A stretch of 64,000 bases of DNA, from NCBI RefSeq assembly GCF_006715225.1, contig NZ_VFMU01000001.1, positions 4,092,001 through 4,156,000 on the forward strand. The letters are read 5' to 3'. This document shows, in pieces, positions 30,505 to 39,188 of this stretch (position 1 is the first letter of the stretch; each line of letters begins with the position of its first letter). Position numbers and translations under genes: made by a program. The notes under the pieces are model-generated. The model did no database searches, was not told the DNA's origin, and saw only the letters and a list, made by a program, of their open reading frames with translations. This DNA comes from Arthrobacter sp. SLBN-112 (GTDB taxonomy: Bacteria > Actinomycetota > Actinomycetes > Actinomycetales > Micrococcaceae).

Positions 30505-30531
30505 TTAGCACCCTCCTAGGGAGAGTGCTAA
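30505..30531 (-). promoter_or_regulatory. CIRCE element 2 (proximal) of groES-groEL
   Basis: TTAGCACCC, nine bases, GAGTGCTAA (plus-strand reading): CIRCE with one mismatch. It covers the predicted transcription start about 7 bases after the -10, so HrcA here would block initiation or clearance. Confidence 0.92.
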
Positions 30532-30536
30532 TGAAG

Positions 30537-30565
30537 ACTCTATGTAAGGGTTAGCACTCGGTCAA
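30537..30565 (-). promoter_or_regulatory. groES promoter
   Basis: On the minus strand TTGACC (-35, 30560-30565) and TAGAGT (-10, 30537-30542) are exactly 17 bases apart. The -35 lies within the spacer of the distal CIRCE and the -10 lies between the two CIRCE elements. Confidence 0.85.
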
Positions 30566-30577
30566 GGTGAGTGCCAA
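30551..30577 (-). promoter_or_regulatory. CIRCE element 1 (distal) of groES-groEL
   Basis: TTAGCACTC, nine bases, GAGTGCCAA (plus-strand reading): CIRCE with one mismatch in the right arm. Its spacer contains the -35 hexamer. Centre-to-centre distance to the other element is 46 bases. Confidence 0.92.
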
Positions 30578-30646
30578 CGTTTCGTCATGGGCGTACGCCT
30601 TTTTCAGGGTCCGACGACGGCGGCCCGGGGCGCCGGCCACGCTCCC

Positions 30647-31027
30647 CTATCGGCCCAGGTCGTCGAAGTCCACGTCTTCGCCGCCGTCGGCGTCGCCGCC
30701 GCCCGTCTTACGGGCGCGGAAGAGCACCCAGCCGGCCCCGGCTGCGGCGAGCGCCGCAATGACGAGGATGAAGATGCTCCCCATCCGGGCGCCGTCGTAC
30801 AGCCCGCGGATGTCCCTGGCCTCCTGCGTGTTGTCCTGGACGTCGCTGCCGCCTACCGAATAGACGGTGGCGTTGAAGGTGTCCAGCAGGAAAATGATCA
30901 CCAGCAGGGCGATGCAGACCACGGCCACCACGGCGGCGGCGATCATGACGGGACGGGCAAACCTTGCCGGGCCGCGGTCCCTGGGTTCGTGTCCGCCGGG
31001 CTCCACGGGGGCTGTGCTCTCATCCAT
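30647..31027 (-). CDS. small two-helix membrane protein
   Basis: A 126-residue protein, unrecognised. It has a Pro/charged N-terminal tail, two membrane helices (PVMIAAAVVAVVCIALLVIIFL near residues 26-48 and GSIFILVIAALAAAGAGWVLF near 83-103), and an acidic C-terminus (GGEDVDFDDLGR). The loop between the helices (about 35 residues) would be outside the cell. The ATG at 31027 is chosen because it starts just before the membrane-protein-like sequence and leaves a 54-base divergent gap to the methyltransferase gene; longer in-frame extensions would run into that gene. Confidence 0.7.
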   Translation of the reverse strand: MDESTAPVEPGGHEPRDRGPARFARPVMIAAAVVAVVCIALLVIIFLLDTFNATVYSVGGSDVQDNTQEARDIRGLYDGARMGSIFILVIAALAAAGAGWVLFRARKTGGGDADGGEDVDFDDLGR

Positions 31028-31081
31028 GGTTTCAACAGTATCCGCATCCCCGCCCCGCGCTCCTCCACTAGGCTGGAACCC

Positions 31082-32308
31082 ATGGCTCACGCTCCCCAGG
31101 ACCAGATTGCACCCCTTTTGACCCCCGAAGGCTGGGACTTGCTGGCATCGCTGGGCCCCTACCGGGACGAGGACTCCTTTGAGCTCAATTCCGCACTCCG
31201 GAAGGCAGGGCACCCTGCCGAACTCGTATCCGCCGTCCTGACGCAGTCGCGGCTGCGTACCAGGGCCGAGGCTAAATTCGGCGAGTTTGCCCGGCAAATG
31301 CTCTTCACCCAGGCCGGCCTGGAGCAGGCCACGCGCCTGAACGTCGCCGCGCACCACGCACAGCGGTTCGCTGCTGCCGGGATCAGCCGCGTGGCGGACC
31401 TGGGCTGCGGGCTGGGCGCCGATGCCATGGCCCTGGCATCCCTGGACATCAACGTCACCGCAGTGGAAATGGACGAAACCACCGCGGCCTGCGCCACCAT
31501 GAACCTCATCCCCTTCCCCAATGCCACGGTGGTCCACGCCGACGCGGCATCGGTCCCGCTGGAAGGGATCGACGGCGTCTGGCTGGATCCCGCGCGCCGC
31601 GTCACCTCCACGTCAGGGACTAAACGGATCTGGGACCCCGAGGCGTTCTCCCCTCCGTTGTCCTTCGTGGAGTCACTGGCTGCCGGGGGGAAGGCCGTAG
31701 GCGTGAAGATGGGCCCGGGCATGCCGCACGAGTCTGTTCCTGCGGGCTGCGAAGCCCAGTGGGTGTCCGTGGCCGGGGACGTCACCGAAGTGACGCTCTG
31801 GTTCAACGCCGTGCGCAGGCCCGGGGTCCGCCGCGCAGCCCTGGTCCTGGGTTCCCAAGGGCCCGCCGAGCTGACCAGCGCGGACGATTTCGGCGCCGGC
31901 CCGGCGGCGCCGGTGGGACCGGTGGAAGGCTACCTGTACGAACCCGACGGCGCCGTGATCCGGGCCGGGCTGGTGGCCGACGTGGCACTGCAGCTCGGCG
32001 GGCACCTGGTGGACGAACACATCGCCTACATCTGCGCCCCGGAACTCCTGGACACCCCGTTCGCCCGGGCCTACAAGGTCCTGGAGGTCATGCCCTACAA
32101 CGTCAAGGCACTCAAGGCCTGGGTGAAGCAGGAGGGCATCACCGTGCTGGATATCAAGAAGCGCGGCACCGCGGTAACCCCCGAGGAACTGCGGAAGCAG
32201 CTGCTGCCCGGCGGAAAGAACTCCAAAAAAGGTGCCGCCAGGACCGCCACCCTGGTCCTGACGCGGATCGGCGAGGACCGGGTGGCCATCGTGGTGGAAC
32301 CGGTATAG
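31082..32308 (+). CDS. class I SAM-dependent methyltransferase, THUMP-like family
   Basis: A 408-residue protein with an N-terminal helical part (about 100 residues), a Rossmann methyltransferase core (VADLGCGLGADAMALASL near 107, acidic loop AVEMDE, then GVWLDPARR near 167) and a C-terminal THUMP-like domain found in several actinobacteria. The DPAR stretch replaces the (D/N)PPY of base N-methyltransferases, and the target is unknown, perhaps RNA. The start is the ATG at 31082. A TAGGCT -10-like hexamer at 31069-31074 ends eight bases before it and there is no ribosome site, so the message may be leaderless. Confidence 0.83.
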   Translation: MAHAPQDQIAPLLTPEGWDLLASLGPYRDEDSFELNSALRKAGHPAELVSAVLTQSRLRTRAEAKFGEFARQMLFTQAGLEQATRLNVAAHHAQRFAAAGISRVADLGCGLGADAMALASLDINVTAVEMDETTAACATMNLIPFPNATVVHADAASVPLEGIDGVWLDPARRVTSTSGTKRIWDPEAFSPPLSFVESLAAGGKAVGVKMGPGMPHESVPAGCEAQWVSVAGDVTEVTLWFNAVRRPGVRRAALVLGSQGPAELTSADDFGAGPAAPVGPVEGYLYEPDGAVIRAGLVADVALQLGGHLVDEHIAYICAPELLDTPFARAYKVLEVMPYNVKALKAWVKQEGITVLDIKKRGTAVTPEELRKQLLPGGKNSKKGAARTATLVLTRIGEDRVAIVVEPV

Positions 32309-32312
32309 GCGC

Positions 32313-33131
32313 CTACTGGGCGCGCATGAACTCCTCGGCTGCCCGCACTTGCTCCGCCGTGGGCCGCACGCCGGTGTAGAGCACGAACTGTTCCAGTGCC
32401 TGGATGGTGGCCACTTCAGCGCCGGTGATCACAGGTTTTCCTGCTGCCCGCGCGGCACGGATCAGCGGCGTCTCCGCCGGGAGCGCCACCACGTCGAAGA
32501 CCAGCCGGGCAGCGTCGATGGCCTCCGCGGGGAACGACAGGCTGTCCGCTTCCGCGCCGCCGGCCATGCCGATGGGGGTGACGTTGATGATCATGTCCGC
32601 CGTGCCGCCGTCGAACTCTGCACGCCATTGGAAGCCGTACTGGTCCGCGAGGGCACGTCCGGCAACCTCATTCCGGGCAATGACGGTGACGTCCCTGAAC
32701 CCGGCATCCCGGAGGGCGGCAACCGTGGCTTTCGCCATGCCGCCCGCACCCTGGACCAGTACGGAATAGTCAGTGGGGACCGCGTTGGACGCCAGCAGCT
32801 GTTCGATCGCCGTGTAGTCGGTGTTGTACGCCTTGAGGCGCCCCTCCATGTTCACGATGGTGTTCACAGAGTCGATGGCCTTGGCGGAGGGGTCCATCTC
32901 GTCCACCAGGGCGATGACGTCCTCCTTGTAGGGCATGGAGATGGCACAGCCGCGGATGCCCAGTCCCCGGACGCCGGCGATGGCCTGTTCCAGGTTGGTG
33001 GGCGCGAACGCCTTGTAGATCCAGTTCAGGTCAAGCTGCCCGTACAGGTGGTTGTGGAAGCGGGTCCCGTTGTTGCTTGGCCGGGCCGAGAGCGAGATGC
33101 AGAGGGTCATGTCTTTATTCAGAATGGGCAC
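32313..33131 (-). CDS. shikimate 5-dehydrogenase-like protein
   Basis: A 272-residue NADP-dependent oxidoreductase of the AroE/YdiB superfamily. The substrate-binding N-terminal part has ISLSARPSNNGTRFHN, VNTIVN follows near residue 85, and the dinucleotide motif is VQGAGGMAKATVAALRDAG. The RPSN stretch differs from the SxS pocket of true AroE, so it may be an AroE-like paralogue with another substrate. The GTG at 33131 is preferred because MPILNKDMTL matches related N-termini; the longer frame from 33191 would have to be translated through the palindrome at 33162-33209. Neighbouring genes do not belong to the aromatic pathway. Confidence 0.83.
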   Translation of the reverse strand: MPILNKDMTLCISLSARPSNNGTRFHNHLYGQLDLNWIYKAFAPTNLEQAIAGVRGLGIRGCAISMPYKEDVIALVDEMDPSAKAIDSVNTIVNMEGRLKAYNTDYTAIEQLLASNAVPTDYSVLVQGAGGMAKATVAALRDAGFRDVTVIARNEVAGRALADQYGFQWRAEFDGGTADMIINVTPIGMAGGAEADSLSFPAEAIDAARLVFDVVALPAETPLIRAARAAGKPVITGAEVATIQALEQFVLYTGVRPTAEQVRAAEEFMRAQ

Positions 33132-33161
33132 CTGACCATTAAACCGTCCCCTCCCAACTGA

Positions 33162-33209
33162 GTAGCGGTAAGTGTCGTTTTGAGCGGTCAAAACGACACT
33201 TAGCGCTAC
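33162..33209. repeat. long perfect palindrome upstream of the shikimate dehydrogenase-like gene
   Basis: A 15-base perfect inverted repeat (33169-33183 with 33188-33202) around a GCGG loop, extended by a further six pairs (GTAGCG at 33162-33167 with CGCTAC at 33204-33209) beyond one G-G mismatch. It lies between the ends of the GH3 and shikimate dehydrogenase-like genes. No other copy is in the window. It could be a terminator for the GH3 gene or a member of a dispersed repeat family. Confidence 0.85.
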
Positions 33210-33221
33210 CTACTTGGGGGG

Positions 33222-34955
33222 TCAGGGGCAGCCGGTTCCCGCAGGAAAGGGCCCGACGGCGGCGGGCAGCTTCCCGGGAGCGGGCGCCTTTCCTGCCAGC
33301 ACGGCTGCCAGCGCATCGAAGGCGGTGTCCGTGCGGCCGTACAGCGCCAGCTTGACCGGGGCTGTGGAGTTCTGGAGCGGCCAGGGGGCATCGAGGGCCA
33401 CGGCGATGTCTCCGCCCGCCGCCTTCCCGCCGAGGCCGATCAAATTCACCACCGGACCTGATCCAACCGCAAGGCCGGCGCGGGCCGCGGCTGCTTCGAA
33501 GCGCTCCCGGTCCCCCGGTCCCCCGCCGGCCACGCGTACAGCACCGGGAACAAGGGGGCCGCCGCAGGGACCGGAGACAACGGTAAGGGCCGATGCCGAA
33601 ACCCGGGCCGACAACGCGGCGCCGCTGCCGGCCGGAGCACCTGCACGCGAGGTTCCGGCGGCCGCCGTGGTCCGGGCATGCCAGATCATCATGGTGGCCA
33701 CCCGCTGCGCGGCCTCATCGAGCCGGGCGGCGGGAAGGGTCCCGGCGGCCACGGCCTGGAGGATGGCGGCGTGCGCCTGTTCCACGTCCGCGGGCATCAG
33801 CAGCAGGTCGGCGCCGGCTCCCAGGGCTTTCACCGCTGCCGCCCCGGCGGGGTACTGGTTGTCCACGGCCCCCATGTTGAGGGCGTCGGTCACGGCCACG
33901 CCTTTGAAGCCCAGGTCCCGCATAGCGGCGTAGCTTGGTGCGGAAAGCGACGCCGGCACGCCGGGTTCCAGCGCAGGCACGGCGATGTGCCCGGTCATGA
34001 CGACCGGCAGGCCTGCGGCCACAGCCGCCTGGAAGGGCTTCCAGTCCCGGGCGCGGAGTTCGTCAATGCCGGCGGGCTGGACGGGCAGGCTGAGGTGGGA
34101 GTCCGTCGTGACCGAGCCGTGGCCGGGGAAATGCTTCACGGTGGGAAGCACACCCGCGTCGAGCATGCCCCGGGAAAAGGCCACCCCGTGGGCTGCGGCG
34201 GCGGCCGGATCGGCGGACATGGACCGCGCACCAATGGTGGGATCGCTGGGCCCGATGGTGACGTCGGTGTCCGGTGCGAAGTCGAGGTCGAAACCCAGCG
34301 GCACCAACTCGCTGGCCAAACCCTTACCTGCTTCCCGGGTCAGGGCCTGGTTGCCGGCTGCTCCGTAGCTCATGGGCGTGGGCCATTCGGTCAGCGGGCG
34401 CCCCAGGCGCGCCACGGCGCCGCCTTCCTGGTCCACGCCGATGATGCCCGGCCACTGACGGCCGTCGGCGGCCGCGGCCTGCTGCAGCCGCTGGTTCACA
34501 GCACCCATGCCGGCAACATCCACGTTCCCCTGCGGGTCCCGCGGCACGTTGTCGCCCATGATGATGGACCCGGCCAGGTGCAGGCGCTGGATGAGCGCGG
34601 CGTGCGCCTCCACCTGGCTGCCCTTGAAGAACGGGAGCAGCACCTGCCCGGCCTTCTGCTCCGGCGACATGGCTTTGACAGCGGCTGCCGCGGCGTCCTG
34701 GTCGCGCTGCTCCGGGCCCCACCCCAGGGGGCGGGAACCCGGATCAGGTGAGGCAGAAGCGGTGGGAGGCGCCGTCGTCGAACTCGCTGATGCGGAAGGT
34801 GACGCAGTGGTGGGTGCCACCGGGGACGACGGCGGGGCCGCGTTTGGCGAGGCGGTGCAGGAAACCAGGGCCAGGGCCGACAGGGCCAGAAGGAGCGGGA
34901 GGGATTCGGCAGGGCTGGTTTTGGCAGGGCTGTGACGCAGGGGGAACGGGGCCAT
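33222..34955 (-). CDS. glycoside hydrolase family 3 lipoprotein (beta-N-acetylhexosaminidase-like)
   Basis: A 577-residue secreted lipoprotein. The signal peptide (LPLLLALSALALVSC) ends in a lipobox cysteine, followed by a Ser/Thr/Pro/Ala linker of about 40 residues. The GH3 barrel contains GVDQEGGAVARLG, the acid/base loop KHFPGHGSVTTDSH and the nucleophile aspartate in VAVTDALNMGAV, the pattern of NagZ-type enzymes that trim N-acetylglucosamine from cell-wall or chitin fragments. A C-terminal domain of about 130 residues follows. The ATG at 34955 is used; the preceding in-frame codon is TTG. It is monocistronic. Confidence 0.9.
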   Translation of the reverse strand: MAPFPLRHSPAKTSPAESLPLLLALSALALVSCTASPNAAPPSSPVAPTTASPSASASSTTAPPTASASPDPGSRPLGWGPEQRDQDAAAAAVKAMSPEQKAGQVLLPFFKGSQVEAHAALIQRLHLAGSIIMGDNVPRDPQGNVDVAGMGAVNQRLQQAAAADGRQWPGIIGVDQEGGAVARLGRPLTEWPTPMSYGAAGNQALTREAGKGLASELVPLGFDLDFAPDTDVTIGPSDPTIGARSMSADPAAAAAHGVAFSRGMLDAGVLPTVKHFPGHGSVTTDSHLSLPVQPAGIDELRARDWKPFQAAVAAGLPVVMTGHIAVPALEPGVPASLSAPSYAAMRDLGFKGVAVTDALNMGAVDNQYPAGAAAVKALGAGADLLLMPADVEQAHAAILQAVAAGTLPAARLDEAAQRVATMMIWHARTTAAAGTSRAGAPAGSGAALSARVSASALTVVSGPCGGPLVPGAVRVAGGGPGDRERFEAAAARAGLAVGSGPVVNLIGLGGKAAGGDIAVALDAPWPLQNSTAPVKLALYGRTDTAFDALAAVLAGKAPAPGKLPAAVGPFPAGTGCP

Positions 34956-35058
34956 CAATACGATGCTACCCCTGCACTAGACTTGAACCACCCGTTCGCC
35001 AGCCGGCGCAGCCTGTGAGCGGCATCAGCCAGCGGCAAACCGGACAGTAAGGAAACGT

Positions 35059-36210
35059 GTGAAGATCGACTTCGCGTCATCGAGGCAGTCAACCCTCGGT
35101 GTTGAGTGGGAGCTTGCCCTGGTGGACGGAAAAACGGGCGAGCTCGCGTCCGTGGCCAACCAGGTGCTCCGTGGCGTGGCCTCGCGCCACCCGGAACTCA
35201 ACGAAGACGACGAACATCCGCACATCAAGCAGGAACTGCTGCTGAACACGGTGGAACTGGTCACCGGTATCTGCGAAACAGCCGCCGAGGCCAAAGAGGA
35301 CCTGAGCCGGTCCGTTGCCGCCGTCCGCGAAATCACCGATCCCATGGGCGTGGAGCTGTTCTGCGCCGGCAGCCACCCGTTCAGCCCGCCGCAGCTGCAG
35401 CCCGTGACGGACAAGGCGCGCTACGCCAAACTGATCGACCGCACCCAGTGGTGGGGCCGGCAGATGGTCATTTACGGCGTCCACGTGCACGTGGGCCTGG
35501 ATCGCCGGGACAAGGCCCTGCCCGTCCTGGACGGCCTGGTCAACTACTTCCCGCACTTCCAGGCGCTCTCCGCGTCCAGCCCGTTCTGGGGCGGCGAGGA
35601 CACCGGCTATGCCTCCCAGCGCGCGCTGATGTTCCAGCAGCTTCCCACCGCGGGGCTGCCCTTCCAGTTCAAATCCTGGGAGGAATACGAGTCCTACGTG
35701 CAGGACATGACCACCACCGGCGTCATCGACACCATCTCGGAAATCCGCTGGGACATCCGGCCGGTGCCTGCGCTCGGGACCATCGAGATGCGCATCTGCG
35801 ACGGCCTGGCCACGCTGGAGGAAGTGGGCGCCATTGCAGCCCTCACCCAGTGCCTGGTGGACGAGTTCTCCACCACCCTGGACAACGGCGGCACCATCCC
35901 CACCATGCCGCCATGGCACGTGCAGGAGAACAAGTGGCGCGCTGCGCGCTACGGCATGGACGCCATCATCATCCTGGACGCCGCAGGCCGGGAACAGCTG
36001 GTCACCGAGCACCTGCTCGAGACGCTGAACCGGCTGGAGCCGGTGGCAGCCAAGCTTCGCTGCCTGGACGAGCTTGCCGACGTCGAGAAAATCATCCGCC
36101 GCGGCGCCGGGTACCAGCGGCAGCGCCGCGTTGCCGCGGAGAACGGCGGGAACCTCCAGGCCGTGGTCCTGGACCTGGTCAAGCAGATGCGGAACGGCCC
36201 CACCGCCTGA
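35059..36210 (+). CDS. carboxylate-amine ligase, YbdK/GCS2 family
   Basis: A 383-residue ATP-grasp-like ligase of the glutamate-cysteine ligase 2 family. LGVEWELALVD at the N-terminus, HPHIKQELLLNTVELVTGI, and YGVHVHVGL carry the metal- and substrate-binding residues, and RWDIRPVPALGTIEMRICDG follows. YbdK has weak glutamate-cysteine ligase activity in E. coli; in a mycothiol organism its true product is not known. The GTG start follows AAGGAAA. It ends two bases before the first copy of the palindromic repeat, which separates it from the convergent tsaD. Confidence 0.92.
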   Translation: MKIDFASSRQSTLGVEWELALVDGKTGELASVANQVLRGVASRHPELNEDDEHPHIKQELLLNTVELVTGICETAAEAKEDLSRSVAAVREITDPMGVELFCAGSHPFSPPQLQPVTDKARYAKLIDRTQWWGRQMVIYGVHVHVGLDRRDKALPVLDGLVNYFPHFQALSASSPFWGGEDTGYASQRALMFQQLPTAGLPFQFKSWEEYESYVQDMTTTGVIDTISEIRWDIRPVPALGTIEMRICDGLATLEEVGAIAALTQCLVDEFSTTLDNGGTIPTMPPWHVQENKWRAARYGMDAIIILDAAGREQLVTEHLLETLNRLEPVAAKLRCLDELADVEKIIRRGAGYQRQRRVAAENGGNLQAVVLDLVKQMRNGPTA

Positions 36211-36212
36211 CT

Positions 36213-36269
36213 TGCTCTATCAGTTATCGTCCCTAAACCCTGCTTTTAGGGACCATAACTGATAGAGCA
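36213..36269. repeat. palindromic repeat family, copy 1
   Basis: Two 25-base arms (36213-36237 and 36245-36269) with one C-C mismatch and a 7-base loop. The outer half of each arm (TGCTCTATCAG and its complement) is identical to copies 2 and 3, while the central TTAT/ATAA pairs differ in a compensated way. It starts two bases after the stop of the ligase gene, between convergent genes. Confidence 0.93.
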
Positions 36270-36287
36270 TCGGCAGATGTTGCCGGA

Positions 36288-37379
36288 TCAGGCCGGGAGA
36301 GATACCGACGTCACAGGCATGGACGAGTCCGGGGCGAAGCCGATTCCGCTGGGTTCAACGCCGGCCATCACCAACTGTGCGCCCAGTGCCGCCACCATGG
36401 CGCCGTTGTCGGTGCAGAGGTCCAGGGGCGGCACGTGCAGCCGGATGCCGGCGGAGGCGCAGCGCTGCCCCGTCAGTTCGCGCAGGCGTGAGTTGGCTGC
36501 CACGCCGCCGCCCAGCAGGACATCCCTGATGCCGTGTTCGCGGCAGGCCAGCACCGCCTTGGACGAGATCACGTCCACCACGGCTTCCTGGAAGGCGGCC
36601 GCGATGTCAGCCACCGGGATCTCCTCCCCACGGGCCTCGAACTGCTCCACGCACCGGGCCACGGCTGTCTTGAGGCCGCTGAAGGACCAGTCATACCGGT
36701 GCGGACCCGGCTCCTCCGCCGTGCCCATGTACTTGGGCTGGGTGAGGCCGCGGGGAAAGCGGATGGCCTTGGGATTGCCGCCGCGGGCCACCTTGTCGAT
36801 GGCGGGGCCGCCCGGGTAGCCGAGGCCCAGGATGCGGGCCACTTTGTCGTAAGCCTCGCCCGCGGCGTCATCGATGGTGGAACCCAGGAGCTCCACGTCG
36901 CTGGTGATGCTGTTGATCCGCAGGATTTCAGTGTGTCCGCCGGAGACCAGCAGGGCGCCCAGGTTCTCCGGCAGCTCCTGCTTCCGGCCGTTGCCGCGGT
37001 CATCCAGGAGTCCCACGCCCACGTGTGCCACCAGGTGGTTGATCGCATACAGCGGCTTTCCGGTGGCGACGGCGAGCGCCTTGGCAGCGCACACGCCCAC
37101 CATGAGTGCGCCGGCCAGCCCGGGCCCGGACGTCACGGCGATGGCGTCCACCTCGTCAAGGCTCACGCCGGCGTCTGCCAGTGCCTGCTCCAGGGTGGGG
37201 ACGAACGCGTCCAGATGCGCACGCGAAGCGATCTCTGGAATGACGCCGCCGAACCGGACGTGCTCGTCCATCGAGGAAGACACGGTGTTGGTCAGGAGGG
37301 TGGTGCCGCGCACGATGCCGACGCCGGTTTCGTCGCAGGATGATTCGATGCCCAGCACCAGGGGCTGTGAGCGGTTCAT
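36288..37379 (-). CDS. tsaD: tRNA t6A37 threonylcarbamoyltransferase TsaD
   Basis: A 363-residue ASKHA-fold enzyme that transfers the threonylcarbamoyl group to A37 of ANN-decoding tRNAs, in complex with TsaB and Tsa[16 protein letters not shown] starts the ATPase core, and the metal ligands H115 and H119 lie in [15 protein letters not shown] and the final DNGAMVA motif are present. It is the last gene of the alr-tsaE-tsaB-rimI-tsaD operon, overlapping rimI by ATGA. Confidence 0.97.
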   Translation of the reverse strand: MNRSQPLVLGIESSCDETGVGIVRGTTLLTNTVSSSMDEHVRFGGVIPEIASRAHLDAFVPTLEQALADAGVSLDEVDAIAVTSGPGLAGALMVGVCAAKALAVATGKPLYAINHLVAHVGVGLLDDRGNGRKQELPENLGALLVSGGHTEILRINSITSDVELLGSTIDDAAGEAYDKVARILGLGYPGGPAIDKVARGGNPKAIRFPRGLTQPKYMGTAEEPGPHRYDWSFSGLKTAVARCVEQFEARGEEIPVADIAAAFQEAVVDVISSKAVLACREHGIRDVLLGGGVAANSRLRELTGQRCASAGIRLHVPPLDLCTDNGAMVAALGAQLVMAGVEPSGIGFAPDSSMPVTSVSLPA

Positions 37380-37894
37380 GGCTGGCCTGCCTCCCTTGCG
37401 TGTTGGCCATCAGTTTCGGGTGCGGCGAGCTGGAGCCGCATGATCATGGCGTCCACCCCGTCGCGGTAGTAGCGGGGACGGATGTGGATCTGCTCGAAAC
37501 CGAACCGCACGTACAGCTGCTGTGCGCGGGGGTTGTCGGCGCGGACTTCGAGCAGGACGTCGGCCGCACCGCGGTGCCTGGCCTCCCCGATCAGTTGCGT
37601 GAGCAGCGTGCTGCCAATGCCGCGCCCCTCATAGTCAGGGACGACGGCGATGGTCTGGATGTCCGCGATGGGCTCGATGCACATCAGCCCGGCATAGCCC
37701 ACGATGCCGTCGCTGGTCTCCGCCACGAGGTAGCGGCGGGTCTCCGGCTGGGAGAGCTCGTCGATGAACATCTGCACGGGCCAGGCGTCAATCGGGAACA
37801 GCTGCTGCTCCAGGGCGCCGACGCCGGGCACATCGTCCAGGGTCATGTCACGGACGGTGACGGCTGCTGTGCGGGGTTCCGGGGTGGTACTCAC
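37376..37894 (-). CDS. rimI: ribosomal-protein-alanine N-acetyltransferase RimI
   Basis: A 172-residue GNAT acetyltransferase that acetylates the N-terminus of ribosomal protein S18, possibly others. The acetyl-CoA loop is [14 protein letters not shown] (Q/RxxGxG/A pattern), and the C-terminal [16 protein letters not shown] is typical. The GTG start overlaps the tsaB stop (GTGA), and its own stop overlaps tsaD. The N-terminal 15 residues before [10 protein letters not shown] are a little longer than usual. Confidence 0.92.
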   Translation of the reverse strand: MSTTPEPRTAAVTVRDMTLDDVPGVGALEQQLFPIDAWPVQMFIDELSQPETRRYLVAETSDGIVGYAGLMCIEPIADIQTIAVVPDYEGRGIGSTLLTQLIGEARHRGAADVLLEVRADNPRAQQLYVRFGFEQIHIRPRYYRDGVDAMIMRLQLAAPETDGQHAREAGQP

Positions 37895-38562
37895 AGTGCC
37901 CGCTTCCGTGGTCCGGGGACCTGGGCGTCCGATTCGCGCAGGTACAGGGGTGTGGTGTCCGGCAGGGCGTCGCCGGCAGCGAGCCTGGCCAGGGCGAACT
38001 GGCCAAGGTACAGTGCGTCAGGCTGCTCCGCCGCGAACTCCGGATGAGCGTGTAGGACGTCGGCGTAAAGGCCTGCGCCCGCGCCGAACGCGGGCAGGTC
38101 CGGCAGGCCGGCAGCGAATCCGACATGCGGACCGTCCTCCAGCTGCGGCAACTGGCCGTCGTCCAGGCTGTAGCGGGCCCAGTAGACCTCTTTCCGGCGG
38201 GCATCGGTCACCACCAGGAACTCCGGGACGGCGACAGTGGATTCGGCTACCTCCAGTGCCACCGCGTCCAGGCTCATCAGTCCGTGCAGGGGTTTGCCCC
38301 AGACAAACGCGAGTGTCCGTGCCGTGGCAATGCCCGAGCGCAGCCCGGTGAAGGGGCCAGGACCCACCCCCACCACCAGCGCATCGATGTCCTGTCCGGT
38401 GACGCCGGCGTCTGCCAGCATGGCGTGGATGCCCGGCGCGAGCACCTCGGCATGGCTGCGCGTGTCTTCGGTGGCGAAGCTGGCCAGCACGCCTTCCGGT
38501 GCTTCATTGGACAGCAGCGCCGCGCTGGCCACTGCGGAGGTGTCAATCGCGAGGATCAGCAT
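37891..38562 (-). CDS. tsaB: tRNA t6A synthesis protein TsaB
   Basis: A 223-residue ASKHA-like partner that scaffolds TsaD and TsaE for t6A synthesis; it is not itself catalytic. The N-terminus MLILAIDTSAVASAALLS and the segment VGVGPGPFTGLRSGIATAR near residue 70 are diagnostic. It overlaps tsaE by 7 bases and rimI by 4, so all are translated from one message. Confidence 0.95.
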   Translation of the reverse strand: MLILAIDTSAVASAALLSNEAPEGVLASFATEDTRSHAEVLAPGIHAMLADAGVTGQDIDALVVGVGPGPFTGLRSGIATARTLAFVWGKPLHGLMSLDAVALEVAESTVAVPEFLVVTDARRKEVYWARYSLDDGQLPQLEDGPHVGFAAGLPDLPAFGAGAGLYADVLHAHPEFAAEQPDALYLGQFALARLAAGDALPDTTPLYLRESDAQVPGPRKRAL

Positions 38563-39188
38563 GGGATGTTTCCTTGCGGCGCATCAAGTTCCGGTCCGCC
38601 CAGTTCCGGCCCGCCCAGTTCCGGGGCGCTTGCCCACCTCGGCCCGTACCCGCGCATCACGATGGTGCGCGGCTCGTCGGTGTCCTCGCCGTCGAAGTCC
38701 AGGGTCCCACCTCCGGCTCCGCTGGCAGAGATATCAAGCCCGATGGCACGCAGGAGGTCGATTTCCAGCCGGCTGTCGCTCAGGTGCTCCACCCGCTCAT
38801 GCCCCCACTCCACCACCGTCACGGACGAGTCCATGGTGTTTTCGAGGTCGATGTCGTCAATTTCCGCCGCCGAACCCAGCCGGTACGCGTCCACGTGCAC
38901 CAGGTCGGGGCCGCCGGGTCGCGGGCCATCGGGCAGGTTCGGGTGGATCCGGACCAGGACGAACGTTGGCGAGATGATGCCGGCGCGGACACCCAGGCCC
39001 TCGCCCAGTCCCTGGGTGAACGTCGTTTTTCCGGCACCCAACTCGCCGGACAGCACCAGCAGGTCCCCGGCCTGCAGCACCTCCGCCAAACGCGCGCCGA
39101 ACGCGTGCGTCTGGTCCGCCGTCGTCGCCGTGAATGTCTTTTCCCAGTTGGCGGCCGGGTTGGCGGCCAACTCTTCCGGCGCGCTCAT
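38556..39188 (-). CDS. tsaE: tRNA t6A synthesis ATPase TsaE
   Basis: A 210-residue P-loop ATPase that drives turnover of the TsaBD complex. Walker A is GELGAGKTTFTQGL, followed by SPTFVLVRIHP and HVDAYRL. It carries a C-terminal extension of about 35 residues beyond the usual 150-160, ending in a PELGGPELGG repeat encoded by 15-base tandem units. The N-terminus also has about 20 extra residues. It overlaps alr by 4 bases upstream and tsaB by 7 downstream. Confidence 0.95.
   Translation of the reverse strand: MSAPEELAANPAANWEKTFTATTADQTHAFGARLAEVLQAGDLLVLSGELGAGKTTFTQGLGEGLGVRAGIISPTFVLVRIHPNLPDGPRPGGPDLVHVDAYRLGSAAEIDDIDLENTMDSSVTVVEWGHERVEHLSDSRLEIDLLRAIGLDISASGAGGGTLDFDGEDTDEPRTIVMRGYGPRWASAPELGGPELGGPELDAPQGNIPC
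38588..38624. repeat. 15-base tandem repeat at the tsaE 3' end
   Basis: Two and a half copies of a 15-base unit (38588-38602, 38603-38617, partial 38618-38624) encode PELGG repeats in the TsaE tail on the minus strand. The units are in frame and nearly identical, so they may vary in number between strains. Confidence 0.8.
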
